Source: a virus. From it: a stretch of DNA of 27,094 nucleotides. Position 1 is the stretch's first letter; every line of letters starts with the position of its first letter. A program made the position numbers and the translations under genes. The DNA lies in the IMG/VR virus record IMGVR_UViG_3300025674_000300, positions 1 to 27,094 of that record; one strand, 5' to 3'. Shown piece after piece: positions 7,449 through 14,115 of this stretch. The notes beneath the pieces were generated by a model. The model worked only from the letters and a program-made list of their open reading frames with translations. It ran no database searches and was not told where the DNA came from.

Positions 7449-9369
7449 TGTTTTTACCTTCTATTTGCTTTTCTTTAAGGAGAGTTTCAGCAACGCGCAT
7501 ACGTCGTTCAAACTCTTTATCTTCAGCGTCACCTTCTTTTAGGTTACGAGTAATAGCATTAATTTTGTCAATCTCAAGTTCTTGCGGTACAGCCATAGCT
7601 TCAGCAGCAAGCTTAGACGCCCTAGCGTTAGACTCTTGAGCCTGAGCTGACAGTGCTGCTGTCTGAGACTGCTGGAACTCCAGTTGTGCTTGTTGTGCCA
7701 TTTGAGCCATCTGCTGTGCTTGTGGGTTAGGCTGCATTGCTTGAGCCATAGCCGCTAACAACTCTTCACGGTTAGATAAGTTCATGTTGTCAATAATTGA
7801 CTGGATCAGTGTGTTGTACAACGGTGACTGTCGATCCATAGTCTGCAACAACTGTACAAGCTGTGTGACTTCGTACTCTCGTGCAATAATACCAAGAGTA
7901 CTGCTTGCGTTGAACTTGTAGTCAGCAACAGGGTAGTTCTCAGGATCAAACTGCATATAACGATAAGCAGCTTTCTTAACAAACGGGATAAGGAATGACT
8001 GCTGGAAGTTAATCAGAGTACGCTTATGGCGTTTAATAATAGCCCCAAGAGACATAGAAATACCGGCGGCAGTAGCCTCGCCATTAACCTGACCAGCAAT
8101 TCCTGCTGAGTCCACGGCTCCGGTAGCCTGTTGTACCATCTGTTGTAGCGCTCCGGCTTGTGCAAAGGTAATCTGACTGACTTGTCCGAAGTTAAACGGT
8201 TGCAGTACTTCACGAGGATCTCCGTTAGTTAATATCATCTTACCGGGTCTAATCTCAGGTTTAGCACCTCGTGGTAGACGAGTAGCATCAATAGCCATCA
8301 TTGGATGAATAGTAAGGCTTAGTGCGTCGATTCTAGCTCTTAACTCAGTGTCAAGTGCTTTCTGGCTGTTGTAACCTTTTTCACAAACACCACGACCCCA
8401 GAAGCGACCGGGTACTACGTCCCAAGGAAACGCTACTACAGGACGATCTTCCATCATGTAAGGGTTAGCTTCAGCCTTAAGCAAGATACCCCCGTTAGCA
8501 ATCACTACAACGGCTTCTACGTACTTTGAATCTGACCCTGCCTCTGCTACCTCTTCAGAGTCATCGTCGCCTGTAGCGGAATCTAGAAGCTCTCGTGGCA
8601 CTAAACCGTAGTACTTAGTTAAACGTACCTTGTCGTCGTTGTAAATAGTAAGGTCTTGATCAGGCTCAAGGTCAGTATCGGGAGCAGCAGGACCAACGTA
8701 TTCATCACGATATACGCCTTGTTCTTGTAGTAGTTCTACTTGGTGTCGGCTAACAAACTCATCAATAGCCACACCCATAGCGTCTTCAACTGACGTAGCA
8801 ACAGGATCAATCAAGAAGTTCTGTGGTAGTACAGGCTTAAGCTTTACTTTAACACGGTCAGTAACACTTACGCCTACTGCTTGTAAATCACCACCCATAA
8901 TAGGCTGTGTTGCTGGAGCCATCTCTTTCATTTCTTCAATAACAATCTCACCAACACCTGTACCAAATACAGCAGCGTTGATCAAACATTCAGCAACAGA
9001 CTTACGAATCATACAGTCTTCAAAGTCTTCGGTTAGTTTGTTACGAAGGAACAGTACGTCCTGCTTGTTTGTGTCACCTAGGTTGTCAGCAACGTCAAAC
9101 CATTTACCACGTCCAAAAGTAGCTTCTTCTAGTTCTGCTACGTTAGACTCAACAGCTTGCTGTAGTGCAGGAGAAATAATACGGGAACGCTCACTGCGAC
9201 GCTCGCTGTCAGCAGGATCCCAAATGCCACGCCAGAGTCGATAATACTCTTCAAAGCGTCCTTCATAATTTGATTCATAATAATCGCGCCAATCCTCACA
9301 TTTAGTCATGACCCATTCTTCAATAGATTCTTCTACTAGTAATGGATCTTGTTCATAAAGTTCTGTCAT
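7336..9369 (-). CDS. Portal (head-tail connector) protein
   Basis: 677 residues, in the position expected for a portal: right after the large terminase and before scaffold and capsid. The N-terminal region WRDYYESNYEGRFEEYYRLW, then SERSRIISPALQQAVESNVA, and the mid-region GRFWGRGVCEKGYNSQKALD with DATRLPRGAKPEIRPGKMI are typical of podovirus portals. The last ~140 residues (QQMAQMAQQAQLEFQQSQTA onward) form a long Gln/Ala-rich coiled coil ending in a Gly/Gln-rich tail, comparable to barrel extensions in P22-type portals. It is longer than T7 gp8 (about 536). A dodecameric ring for DNA passage is the known family role. Stop and start overlap neighbouring genes. Confidence 0.9.
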   Translation of the reverse strand: MTELYEQDPLLVEESIEEWVMTKCEDWRDYYESNYEGRFEEYYRLWRGIWDPADSERRSERSRIISPALQQAVESNVAELEEATFGRGKWFDVADNLGDTNKQDVLFLRNKLTEDFEDCMIRKSVAECLINAAVFGTGVGEIVIEEMKEMAPATQPIMGGDLQAVGVSVTDRVKVKLKPVLPQNFLIDPVATSVEDAMGVAIDEFVSRHQVELLQEQGVYRDEYVGPAAPDTDLEPDQDLTIYNDDKVRLTKYYGLVPRELLDSATGDDDSEEVAEAGSDSKYVEAVVVIANGGILLKAEANPYMMEDRPVVAFPWDVVPGRFWGRGVCEKGYNSQKALDTELRARIDALSLTIHPMMAIDATRLPRGAKPEIRPGKMILTNGDPREVLQPFNFGQVSQITFAQAGALQQMVQQATGAVDSAGIAGQVNGEATAAGISMSLGAIIKRHKRTLINFQQSFLIPFVKKAAYRYMQFDPENYPVADYKFNASSTLGIIAREYEVTQLVQLLQTMDRQSPLYNTLIQSIIDNMNLSNREELLAAMAQAMQPNPQAQQMAQMAQQAQLEFQQSQTAALSAQAQESNARASKLAAEAMAVPQELEIDKINAITRNLKEGDAEDKEFERRMRVAETLLKEKQIEGKNNVNDNQRVSTPNRQNQPAVSRPMEPLGGAGTQGGGTQ

Positions 9370-9370
9370 A

Positions 9371-10621
9371 TTAGTACCCTGCTACCACGTCAAGTATTTC
9401 ATGGTCTTCAATTTCGTAGCTATAGTCATACGCTACGTTAGCCAACTGATCGATGTACGCCAAAGCGTCTATTAAGTCATCGTGTGTTAATGGATCAGGG
9501 AACTGAAATAGTTGATCAAGGAATCTACTGTTCCATTCGCCTTTGTTTAAAGTAATGTAGCCGTTTTCAAAACGACCTTGGAGTGCCCACATTACCCTGT
9601 CTGTTTTCTTTTTGTTTGCGTGTGTTAGTTCTTCTACTCTAAAAAACATACCGTAACGCTTTTGCATATCCAACAAAGGAGACATTACTGCTTGTTTAGC
9701 AATACCTCTTTCGATACCAACGGATACGGGACGGTAATCTCTAACGGCCTGAAATATCTTAGCTGCTGTTTCGTCAAGTGTCCATCTACCGTATATGATA
9801 TTGTCAACATACCAACCATGCTCATTGACCTTAACCACGGCAATGGCTGTTTCGTCAAGCTTACTATTTTTGGTTCTTTTTTTATTGACTTCTTCAAATC
9901 CTGCCAAGTCAACAGCAATGTAATAGTCTCCTACGTCCGGACCCACTTCACTAACTTTAACCCAATCTTCCTTGAACATCTCTGAGCCACGGGCTTCAAA
10001 CGACGCCATAAATTCCTGACGAAACGCATAAGAAGACATAGAGCGCTTTGCAATATCGATTTCAGACGGATCAAGAAGAGGATTATCGTAAGAAGTAAAG
10101 TGCCATGCTTTGTACGTTTCATCATCACCAAGCTCCGCATACTTATACAACTCGTAGAAATGGTTCCTTCCCATAGGCGTACCAATAAACATTGCACAGC
10201 CTTTTTGGTCAGCCAAGGCAGGTCTCAGGATTTGTTCAAATACATCAGGTTTCATGTCTGCGTATTCGTCCAACACTAAGAACTTAAGACTAACACCTCG
10301 CATTGTCTCTGGTCGGTCAGCACCCTTGAGGCTAATGGTGGCTCCATTGACGAGCTTGATTTGCAAGTTGTTGATGTGGCTGCCAGCAATAACAGGATGC
10401 CCAAGCTCCAGAAGGGTTTGCCACATGATGTCTCGGGCTTGTCCTTGTGTTGGAGCAACGTAAAATACGTGTCCCCTATCGGCCTGAAGAGCATTTACTA
10501 TTAACATCCATGCGGCTAGTCTTGATTTACCCGTTCTTCGTCCTGCCGCTACAATCTTGAAACGAGTGTCGTCTGCCCAGACTTCTTGCTGCCAAGGCAG
10601 TAGTTCAATATTAAGATCCAT
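9371..10621 (-). CDS. terL: Terminase large subunit
   Basis: 416 residues. The ATPase has Walker A GRRTGKS (27-33), Walker B FLVLDE (114-119) and a coupling motif GTPMG (147-151). The RNase H-like nuclease shows D238 (AVDLAG), E304 (VGIERG) and D381/D382 with D385 (THDDLIDAL). All catalytic residues are present. It packages DNA into the procapsid through the portal, using ATP, and cuts concatemers. The portal gene starts one base after its stop. The length is shorter than T7 gp19 (about 586), near other marine podovirus terminases. Start ATG at 10621 overlaps the end of the upstream small gene. Confidence 0.95.
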   Translation of the reverse strand: MDLNIELLPWQQEVWADDTRFKIVAAGRRTGKSRLAAWMLIVNALQADRGHVFYVAPTQGQARDIMWQTLLELGHPVIAGSHINNLQIKLVNGATISLKGADRPETMRGVSLKFLVLDEYADMKPDVFEQILRPALADQKGCAMFIGTPMGRNHFYELYKYAELGDDETYKAWHFTSYDNPLLDPSEIDIAKRSMSSYAFRQEFMASFEARGSEMFKEDWVKVSEVGPDVGDYYIAVDLAGFEEVNKKRTKNSKLDETAIAVVKVNEHGWYVDNIIYGRWTLDETAAKIFQAVRDYRPVSVGIERGIAKQAVMSPLLDMQKRYGMFFRVEELTHANKKKTDRVMWALQGRFENGYITLNKGEWNSRFLDQLFQFPDPLTHDDLIDALAYIDQLANVAYDYSYEIEDHEILDVVAGY

Positions 10622-10973
10622 TAAAGTTATTAAACGCTGTTGGTCTTTCTAAAAGCTCAAAAGTAACTGCTACTTCCATCTGCCCTGTTGCTGAAGATGC
10701 TTGAGTTTTTACAGTATCTCCATTGTGCAAAACAAAGATGCCTTTGTCGTTTTGACCTCCTAGTATTTCTTTATTACCTGATCCAATACTAGTACTGTCA
10801 AAAAAGTACATTTGGTCTACACCGCCTGTTTCCCACCAAAGACTTACTTGGTTTGTACTGCCACCATGGTTGGCAATAAAGATATACACAATATGTATTG
10901 TATAGCCTGTTGGTATAGTAAATAACGTCTGCTCAGTAGCGTTTGTTAGCGTGATGTGTTTTGTATGAAGCAT
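10611..10973 (-). CDS. Small beta-rich protein of packaging module
   Basis: 120 residues from the ATG at 10973, which overlaps the stop of the lysin gene (TAATG); an in-frame TTG four codons earlier is less likely. MLHTKHITLTNATEQTLFTI, IVYIFIANHGGSTNQVSLWW and GIFVLHNGDTVKTQASSATG give an all-beta pattern that resembles small phage virion proteins of jelly-roll type. No known catalytic motif. It sits between lysin and large terminase, which suggests a structural accessory (for example a decoration or tail-tip component); this is inference. Confidence 0.7.
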   Translation of the reverse strand: MLHTKHITLTNATEQTLFTIPTGYTIHIVYIFIANHGGSTNQVSLWWETGGVDQMYFFDSTSIGSGNKEILGGQNDKGIFVLHNGDTVKTQASSATGQMEVAVTFELLERPTAFNNFNGS

Positions 10974-11323
10974 TAGTAAGTCCAAATAACAGGAGTAGTA
11001 CCACGAGTATCAACATGAACAAAGTCATCAGCAACACCAATGCCTGTAAAACCCATGTCAAGTGCTTTGCTGACAATAGCGTGGCGGTGGGCGGCATTTG
11101 TTATTTTTATGTCAGCCGCAATCCCCTGCGCGTGTGTTCCCGGTATGTCTTTTTTTCGTTCTATGGGATGAAGTGTTGGGTGTCGATACCCACTAGTCAC
11201 TTCAAAGGGAAAGCCACACGCTCCGCGCAACTTGTCTAGCTTTTGAAGGAAGTCCATTTCCATGTTGTTAGTACCTGATACTTGACAGTCAAATTCTTCA
11301 CGTTTGAAGTACTTAAGACTCAC
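10973..11323 (-). CDS. M15-family peptidase, probable endolysin
   Basis: 116 residues. SGYRHPTLHP, GTHAQGIAADI and DFVHVDTRG are the M15_3 metallopeptidase pattern, with probable zinc ligands H64, D71 and H103. This family cuts D-Ala or L-Ala-D-Glu peptide bonds in peptidoglycan, so it is the likely lysis enzyme. No signal peptide is visible, so it would need a holin, and none is recognised in this window. The GTG start overlaps the stop of the small-terminase gene (GTGA), with AGGAGG seven bases upstream. Its place between the two terminase genes is unusual compared with T7. Confidence 0.88.
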   Translation of the reverse strand: MSLKYFKREEFDCQVSGTNNMEMDFLQKLDKLRGACGFPFEVTSGYRHPTLHPIERKKDIPGTHAQGIAADIKITNAAHRHAIVSKALDMGFTGIGVADDFVHVDTRGTTPVIWTY

Positions 11324-11718
11324 TTGCTGCCTCCTTCGTAGCCATCTACTACTTCTCCCTCTATAATTTCTGGAGTATTAACTTCAGCAGTACCAACACC
11401 GGTAATATTAATTTGTATAGCGTTTCTACCACCGTCTTTTACTACGTCTTTTTCAAAAGCACCCACTGGTAGTATACGGTCCATCACAAGTTTCCAAGCA
11501 GCAGCCTGATTCTTATGGTCGTTGTCCAAAGCAGCATCAAAAATAGTCTCTAACACCTTACGAGACTTAGGGCTAGCTAACATTCTAGCCTTGTACTCAT
11601 TGATTATCGCTGCGTCACCCTTTGGTCTACCAACTACACCCTTGTTTCCGGGTTTTACAGCGGCTACTTCTGACTTCCGGGGTCTGCCACGACCTCTTTT
11701 TTTAACTTCTTCGGCCAT
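11320..11718 (-). CDS. terS: Putative terminase small subunit
   Basis: 132 residues. The N-terminus has two AT-hook-like basic motifs (KKRGRGRPRK and VVGRPKGD), then a helical part (MLASPKSRKVLETIFDAALD, then AAAWKLVMDRILPVGAFEKD) and a beta/acidic tail (NAIQINITGVGTAEVNTPEI). The first gene of the leftward operon, two genes before the large terminase, is where a small terminase is expected. AT-hooks and helices fit DNA binding at a packaging site. Sequence identity to known small terminases cannot be shown here. The leftward promoter lies just upstream, giving a 5' leader of about 20 bases. Confidence 0.75.
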   Translation of the reverse strand: MAEEVKKRGRGRPRKSEVAAVKPGNKGVVGRPKGDAAIINEYKARMLASPKSRKVLETIFDAALDNDHKNQAAAWKLVMDRILPVGAFEKDVVKDGGRNAIQINITGVGTAEVNTPEIIEGEVVDGYEGGSK

Positions 11719-11746
11719 AACACAAATTGTCCCTAATTACAACAAT

Positions 11747-11775
11747 AGTATAACATAAGTTTACACGAAAGTCAA
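11747..11775 (-). promoter_or_regulatory. Leftward sigma70 promoter, copy 1 (late operon)
   Basis: On the minus strand: TTGACT (11775-11770), 17-base spacer, TATACT (11752-11747). It lies about 30 bases before the small-terminase start. It shares long parts of the spacer and downstream bases with the second copy at 6529-6557. A third, weaker -35 (TTGACT at 11914-11909) with TTGTGT context lies upstream but lacks a good -10. Confidence 0.85.
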
Positions 11776-11823
11776 GCTATTTTTGTTGTAAATACGTAGT
11801 GTGTAGTTTCTTGAGTAAAAACA

Positions 11824-11964
11824 ACAGGTTACACGGCATTGATTATTGCTTATTTTTTCTAATTTTGACCTATTTTGTGCTTAAGGTGCTACTACAATAG
11901 TAAACACAAGTCAACCCCCTCCCCCGCCCCTAAAGTTATCCACAGGTTACACACAGGTTATCCA
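11824..11964 (+). repeat. Short direct repeats CAGGTTAC/TCC
   Basis: ACAGGTTACAC occurs at 11824-11834 and 11942-11952, and a partial copy CAGGTTATCC at 11955-11964. The copies flank the AT-rich and C-tract segments and run into the DnaA boxes, resembling short iterons. Confidence 0.55.
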
Positions 11965-12018
11965 GAGTTGTGGGTAGTCTGTGGATAACTCCAGGGTCTG
12001 TGGACAACTTGTGGATAA
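11936..12018. promoter_or_regulatory. DnaA-box cluster
   Basis: Three perfect TTATCCACA boxes: 11936-11944 (plus), 11980-11988 (minus) and 12010-12018 (minus). Near-matches: TTACACACA at 11947-11955 (plus), TTATCCAGA at 11958-11966 (plus) and TTGTCCACA at 11999-12007 (minus). This gives up to six sites in 83 bases, in mixed orientation. The consensus TTATNCACA is well established for bacterial DnaA. It suggests host DnaA binding for replication start or transcription control. Confidence 0.8.
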
Positions 12019-12140
12019 CTTTTGTGGCAACATTGGCACGGTTTGTGCATGGGTTGACAAATGTGAGGGCTTATGTTGGTGCCTATAGTTGGTACGATTG
12101 TTGCTACGCGAGCATTCTATATCACGCGCACACGCGGTTA

Positions 12141-12191
12141 ACATAAGTTGTTGTCTGTTGTCAACTTAAGTAATGACCCATATGGGTTATT
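12141..12191. promoter_or_regulatory. Palindromic operator-like elements with weak rightward promoter
   Basis: An inverted repeat ACATAAGTTG (12141-12150) and CAACTTAAGT (12162-12171) matches at nine of ten positions with an 11-base spacer. Immediately after it, ACCCATATGGGT (12176-12187) is a perfect 12-base palindrome, extending to 20 bases with one mismatch. A possible promoter TTGTCA (12158-12163), 17 bases, TATGGG (12181-12186) would place both elements over its boxes. The promoter is weak by sequence, so an activator or another promoter is possible. Confidence 0.45.
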
Positions 12192-12263
12192 GCGCTACAG
12201 GCTACCCTATGGCCTAATACACACATGGCGACAGGGGATCGATGCCACCCCAGAGACAAAAGC

Positions 12264-12590
12264 ATGAACAACAGAATGACAGACGCGCAACTGGGCGCAA
12301 TGGTACGCAAGGCACTACAGAAGGACACAGAGGCCAACACAGTACAGGCCTCAGGCGATCACATCGCCGACCTGTTCGCGGAGTACACGGACGCACGTTG
12401 GGACTTTGACTACGCGAAGCGTAAACAACACGATTGCAACTCCGATAGCGGCTTACGTGCCTTGTATAAGGACGACGCGGACAAGGCCTTTGATCGTCTA
12501 TGGGACGCAGAGCAAGCATTGGAGGCGCTGGGTATTGATATCAGGTCTGCGATCTATCGTAGAGACAGAGCAGAACGACAAGCCGCATAG
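12264..12590 (+). CDS. First early protein, function unknown
   Basis: 108 residues from the ATG at 12264. An earlier in-frame ATG at 12225 lacks a ribosome site and would leave almost no leader. The protein is predicted helical and charged: MTDAQLGAMVRKALQKDTEA, then HIADLFAEYTDARWDFDYAK and AFDRLWDAEQALEALGIDIR, ending in basic RRDRAERQAA. No signal peptide or membrane segment. I do not recognise the family. As the first gene after the origin region it should be among the earliest expressed, a usual place for host-takeover proteins (inference). Confidence 0.7.
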   Translation: MNNRMTDAQLGAMVRKALQKDTEANTVQASGDHIADLFAEYTDARWDFDYAKRKQHDCNSDSGLRALYKDDADKAFDRLWDAEQALEALGIDIRSAIYRRDRAERQAA

Positions 12591-12593
12591 GGA

Positions 12594-12641
12594 GTTGACT
12601 AATTGCAGGGCATCCTGTAGGGTGCCTTTCAGTGAGTCAAC
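12594..12641 (+). other. Nested hairpin RNA element between early genes
   Basis: Outer arms GTTGACT (12594-12600) and AGTCAAC (12635-12641) pair perfectly. Inside, GGCATCC (12609-12615) pairs with GGGTGCC (12620-12626) over a TGTA loop with one G-T pair, followed by TTTC. It lies in the 78-base gap before the next gene. It may be an attenuator, processing site or protein-binding RNA. Confidence 0.5.
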
Positions 12642-12668
12642 ACACGAGCCACAGGAGGGCTTAAGACC

Positions 12669-12908
12669 ATGCAACTACGACAGCTAGGCAGTAACAAAAC
12701 AGAGGTAGAGTTCACAGACGGTACTACGGTGTTTTTCAGCTACAGCACACCGGTAGCACTACAGGACGCGCAGGGGAACTATTTCAGGACAGAGGACTTC
12801 TGGAGCGTCACCACGTCTAAGCACATCAATCAGTGGTTAAAGTCCAGAGGTGTGGACTATTGTGACACACTGACACAGGACAGCATCAACGCGAGGGCTA
12901 CAGCATGA
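12669..12908 (+). CDS. Small early phage protein, function unknown
   Basis: 79 residues. MQLRQLGSNKTEVEFTDGTT, then VFFSYSTPVALQDAQGNYFR, then TSKHINQWLKSRG. The layout (beta hairpin with F-SY-TPVA, then a trailing TTSKHINQWL helix) recurs in short proteins of many phages, possibly DUF8033, but the function is not known to me. A strong ribosome site (AGGAGGG) precedes the ATG. The stop overlaps the start of the next gene (ATGA type). Expressed with the small early gene run. Confidence 0.75.
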   Translation: MQLRQLGSNKTEVEFTDGTTVFFSYSTPVALQDAQGNYFRTEDFWSVTTSKHINQWLKSRGVDYCDTLTQDSINARATA

Positions 12909-13123
12909 ACATAGGACGATACACCATCTGGTACAATCACGAGGATCACGTCTGGGACATCTATGACAACCGCAAGGGCTTCAGATACCCAGAGTACACC
13001 ATTAACAACTACTCGCGTCTGCTCTGTGGGCTACGCGATAAGCTAGGGTGGTTAGACACTGACAGGAATCACAGACGATTCTGGTCTGTCATGCGATTCA
13101 TCAGGAGGGCTAAAAATGTTTGA
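12905..13123 (+). CDS. Small early protein, function unknown
   Basis: 72 residues, rich in aromatic and charged residues: MNIGRYTIWYNHEDHVWDIY, then NYSRLLCGLRDKLGWLDTDR, ending RRFWSVMRFIRRAKNV. Predicted beta start then helices with a basic C-terminus. The start overlaps the end of the previous gene by four bases, so it is translationally coupled. I do not recognise the family. The basic amphipathic C-terminal helix might contact membrane or nucleic acid (inference). Confidence 0.65.
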   Translation: MNIGRYTIWYNHEDHVWDIYDNRKGFRYPEYTINNYSRLLCGLRDKLGWLDTDRNHRRFWSVMRFIRRAKNV

Positions 13124-13223
13124 GGACTGGCAACCATGGTGGGACTGTGTTATAATCGGGCTATCCTTCGCGGTAGCGTTTGGAATCTTTGAACTAATGG
13201 ACAGGAGCGACAACAATGGCTAA
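13116..13223 (+). CDS. Tiny membrane protein (35 aa)
   Basis: 35 residues, MFEDWQPWWDCVIIGLSFAV followed by AFGIFELMDRSDNNG. A single hydrophobic segment (about residues 11-26) sits between an aromatic/acidic N-terminus and a polar C-terminus, so it is probably inner-membrane. AGGAGGG lies seven bases upstream, and the start overlaps the previous stop by eight bases. Too small for homology to be judged. Could act on host membrane functions or be a small holin-like protein; neither is shown. Confidence 0.6.
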   Translation: MFEDWQPWWDCVIIGLSFAVAFGIFELMDRSDNNG

Positions 13224-13389
13224 AGAATCATGGGAACTGTGGCACGATGACTACCAGCGTTACTACGAGCGCATGGACGCCTACGACGACCTAGAGGACG
13301 ACGAGGAAGACCCTGATCTGGAGTGGAAAATAGAGCAGGACATGGTCATAAATGAGGTGATAGCAATGTTACAAGGTAAGACCACGTGA
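13216..13389 (+). CDS. Small acidic early protein (57 aa)
   Basis: 57 residues, MAKESWELWHDDYQRYYERM and DAYDDLEDDEEDPDLEWKIE, then a helical end. Strongly acidic with many Asp/Glu and aromatic residues, so it may mimic DNA or bind a basic host protein, as some small phage proteins do (inference only). Ribosome site AGGAG eight bases before the ATG; the start overlaps the end of the membrane protein gene by eight bases. No known family recognised. Confidence 0.65.
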   Translation: MAKESWELWHDDYQRYYERMDAYDDLEDDEEDPDLEWKIEQDMVINEVIAMLQGKTT

Positions 13390-13511
13390 AGTACTTAAAG
13401 ACGGGGGCTATGGTGCTATTCCTAGCCCCCATATGGATACCTGTATTAGTCTACATGGGGCTGATGTTCATGGTGTACAACTTCGATAAACTAGACGAGA
13501 ATGAGGACTAA
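13386..13511 (+). CDS. Tiny membrane protein with GTG start (41 aa)
   Basis: 41 residues. The GTG at 13386 overlaps the previous stop (GTGA). After MKYLKTG comes one long hydrophobic stretch (AMVLFLAPIWIPVLVYMGLM, about residues 8-31) and an acidic tail (DKLDENED). One membrane span is likely, with two short spans possible around the Pro residues. Its stop overlaps the start of the next gene (TAATG). It is the second tiny membrane protein in this run. Could be a holin or a membrane-acting early protein; no motif decides this. Confidence 0.6.
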   Translation: MKYLKTGAMVLFLAPIWIPVLVYMGLMFMVYNFDKLDENED

Positions 13512-13705
13512 TGATGAGAGACTACAGAGTAGGTGTATTTTTTGAGGAGGGTGCTGTACTTAATATCAGTGCAGAGAGTCCAGAGCAAGCAAGGGAAAAG
13601 GCTATAGAAATGCTGGATTTATATGCTGGTGTGGACTACCCAGACAGTTATAATTCAGAAGCAGTGCATCGGGATTATACGGTTACAGATGTGGAGGTGA
13701 AATAG
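13511..13705 (+). CDS. Small early protein, function unknown
   Basis: 64 residues, MMRDYRVGVFFEEGAVLNIS, then AESPEQAREKAIEMLDLYAG and YTVTDVEVK. The beta-alpha-beta pattern with AESPEQAREKA helix resembles a small phage fold (a DpnD/PcfM-like or similar ferredoxin-like domain), but I cannot assign it. The start overlaps the stop of the preceding membrane-protein gene. Codon use and spacing are like its neighbours. Confidence 0.7.
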   Translation: MMRDYRVGVFFEEGAVLNISAESPEQAREKAIEMLDLYAGVDYPDSYNSEAVHRDYTVTDVEVK

Positions 13706-13706
13706 T

Positions 13707-13928
13707 ATGACACTAGCAGACTTTGAGAGGGGTTACAGTGAAGGGCTAGAGGACGATCCTTGCCCTACTCAAGACCCTAGAGACCACGCAATGCTAGAGC
13801 ACCTAGTAGAGTTTGAGACTGAGATGTACCGCCTAGACTGCTACCGGCGGCTCAGGGGATGCACTACTAGACAACTTGAACGTATGATGATGAACATTCA
13901 CGGGGAGGGCTGGGAAGATGCGTTGTAA
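13707..13928 (+). CDS. Small acidic early protein, function unknown
   Basis: 73 residues, MTLADFERGYSEGLEDDPCP, then MLEHLVEFETEMYRLDCYRR and TTRQLERMMMNIHGEGWEDA. Acidic, helical, with three Cys (C19, C45, C52). GAGGTGAAATAGT lies before the ATG and holds the ribosome site. It begins one base after the previous stop. The end overlaps the next gene by eleven bases. Family not recognised. Confidence 0.65.
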   Translation: MTLADFERGYSEGLEDDPCPTQDPRDHAMLEHLVEFETEMYRLDCYRRLRGCTTRQLERMMMNIHGEGWEDAL

Positions 13929-14115
13929 AGCCTGTAATCGAATACTGGAAGACTTTGAATTAACACGGAAGGATCAAAATGGTGACTTTCTTGATATCTG
14001 CTCTATTTGTCTTACTGCTTCTAATGTTGAGGGAATAGAGTTTGACGAACAATACCTAGAAGATTACCCAAATGGGTCATTGACAACGGAGGAAACTTAT
14101 GATACCCTCTTCTAA
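13918..14115 (+). CDS. Small zinc-finger protein
   Basis: 65 residues. MRCKACNRILEDFELTRKDQ followed by DICSICLTAS gives Cys-x2-Cys (C3, C6) and Cys-x2-Cys (C28, C31), a zinc-ribbon or treble-clef layout. The rest is acidic (EGIEFDEQYLEDYPNG). Similar small Cys4 proteins are common in phages and are of unknown function; they may bind nucleic acid or a host protein. Ribosome site GGGGAGGG with the ATG inside the previous gene's end. The end overlaps the lipoprotein gene by 17 bases. Confidence 0.8.
   Translation: MRCKACNRILEDFELTRKDQNGDFLDICSICLTASNVEGIEFDEQYLEDYPNGSLTTEETYDTLF

Larger units (their letters stand above)
11719..12263. other. Divergent control region and putative replication origin
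   Basis: No gene is credible in these 545 bases. From left to right it holds the leftward promoter, an AT-rich stretch at about 11838-11880 (TTATTGCTTATTTTTTC and similar), a C-tract with G on the minus strand at 11915-11930, a DnaA-box cluster at 11936-12018, and two palindromic elements at 12141-12191 before the first rightward gene. The combination of divergent transcription, an AT-rich unwinding candidate and clustered DnaA boxes is the pattern of a DnaA-dependent origin. Function is inferred. Confidence 0.7.

Noticed and set aside
12054-12089. TTGACA at 12054-12059 as part of a rightward promoter
   Set aside because: No -10 box at 16-18 bases; the nearest TATAGT is 24 bases away.
11947-12144. 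65-codon minus-strand frame across the DnaA boxes
   Set aside because: No ribosome site, odd composition (CARDIECSRSNNRTNYRHQH) and entirely inside a regulatory region.
12225-12263. ATG at 12225 as the start of the first early gene
   Set aside because: No ribosome site and almost no leader; the ATG at 12264 fits better.
12214-12519. 101-codon minus-strand frame opposite the first early gene
   Set aside because: Arg/Cys/Pro-rich translation typical of a shadow frame, no ribosome site, wrong direction for the operon.
12594-12641. Nested hairpin as a tRNA gene
   Set aside because: Lacks cloverleaf length, anticodon arm and T-arm GTTC motif; it is only a two-stem element.
13151-13156. TATAAT inside the 35-residue membrane-protein gene
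   Set aside because: No acceptable -35; only the extended TG supports it and the codons explain the sequence.
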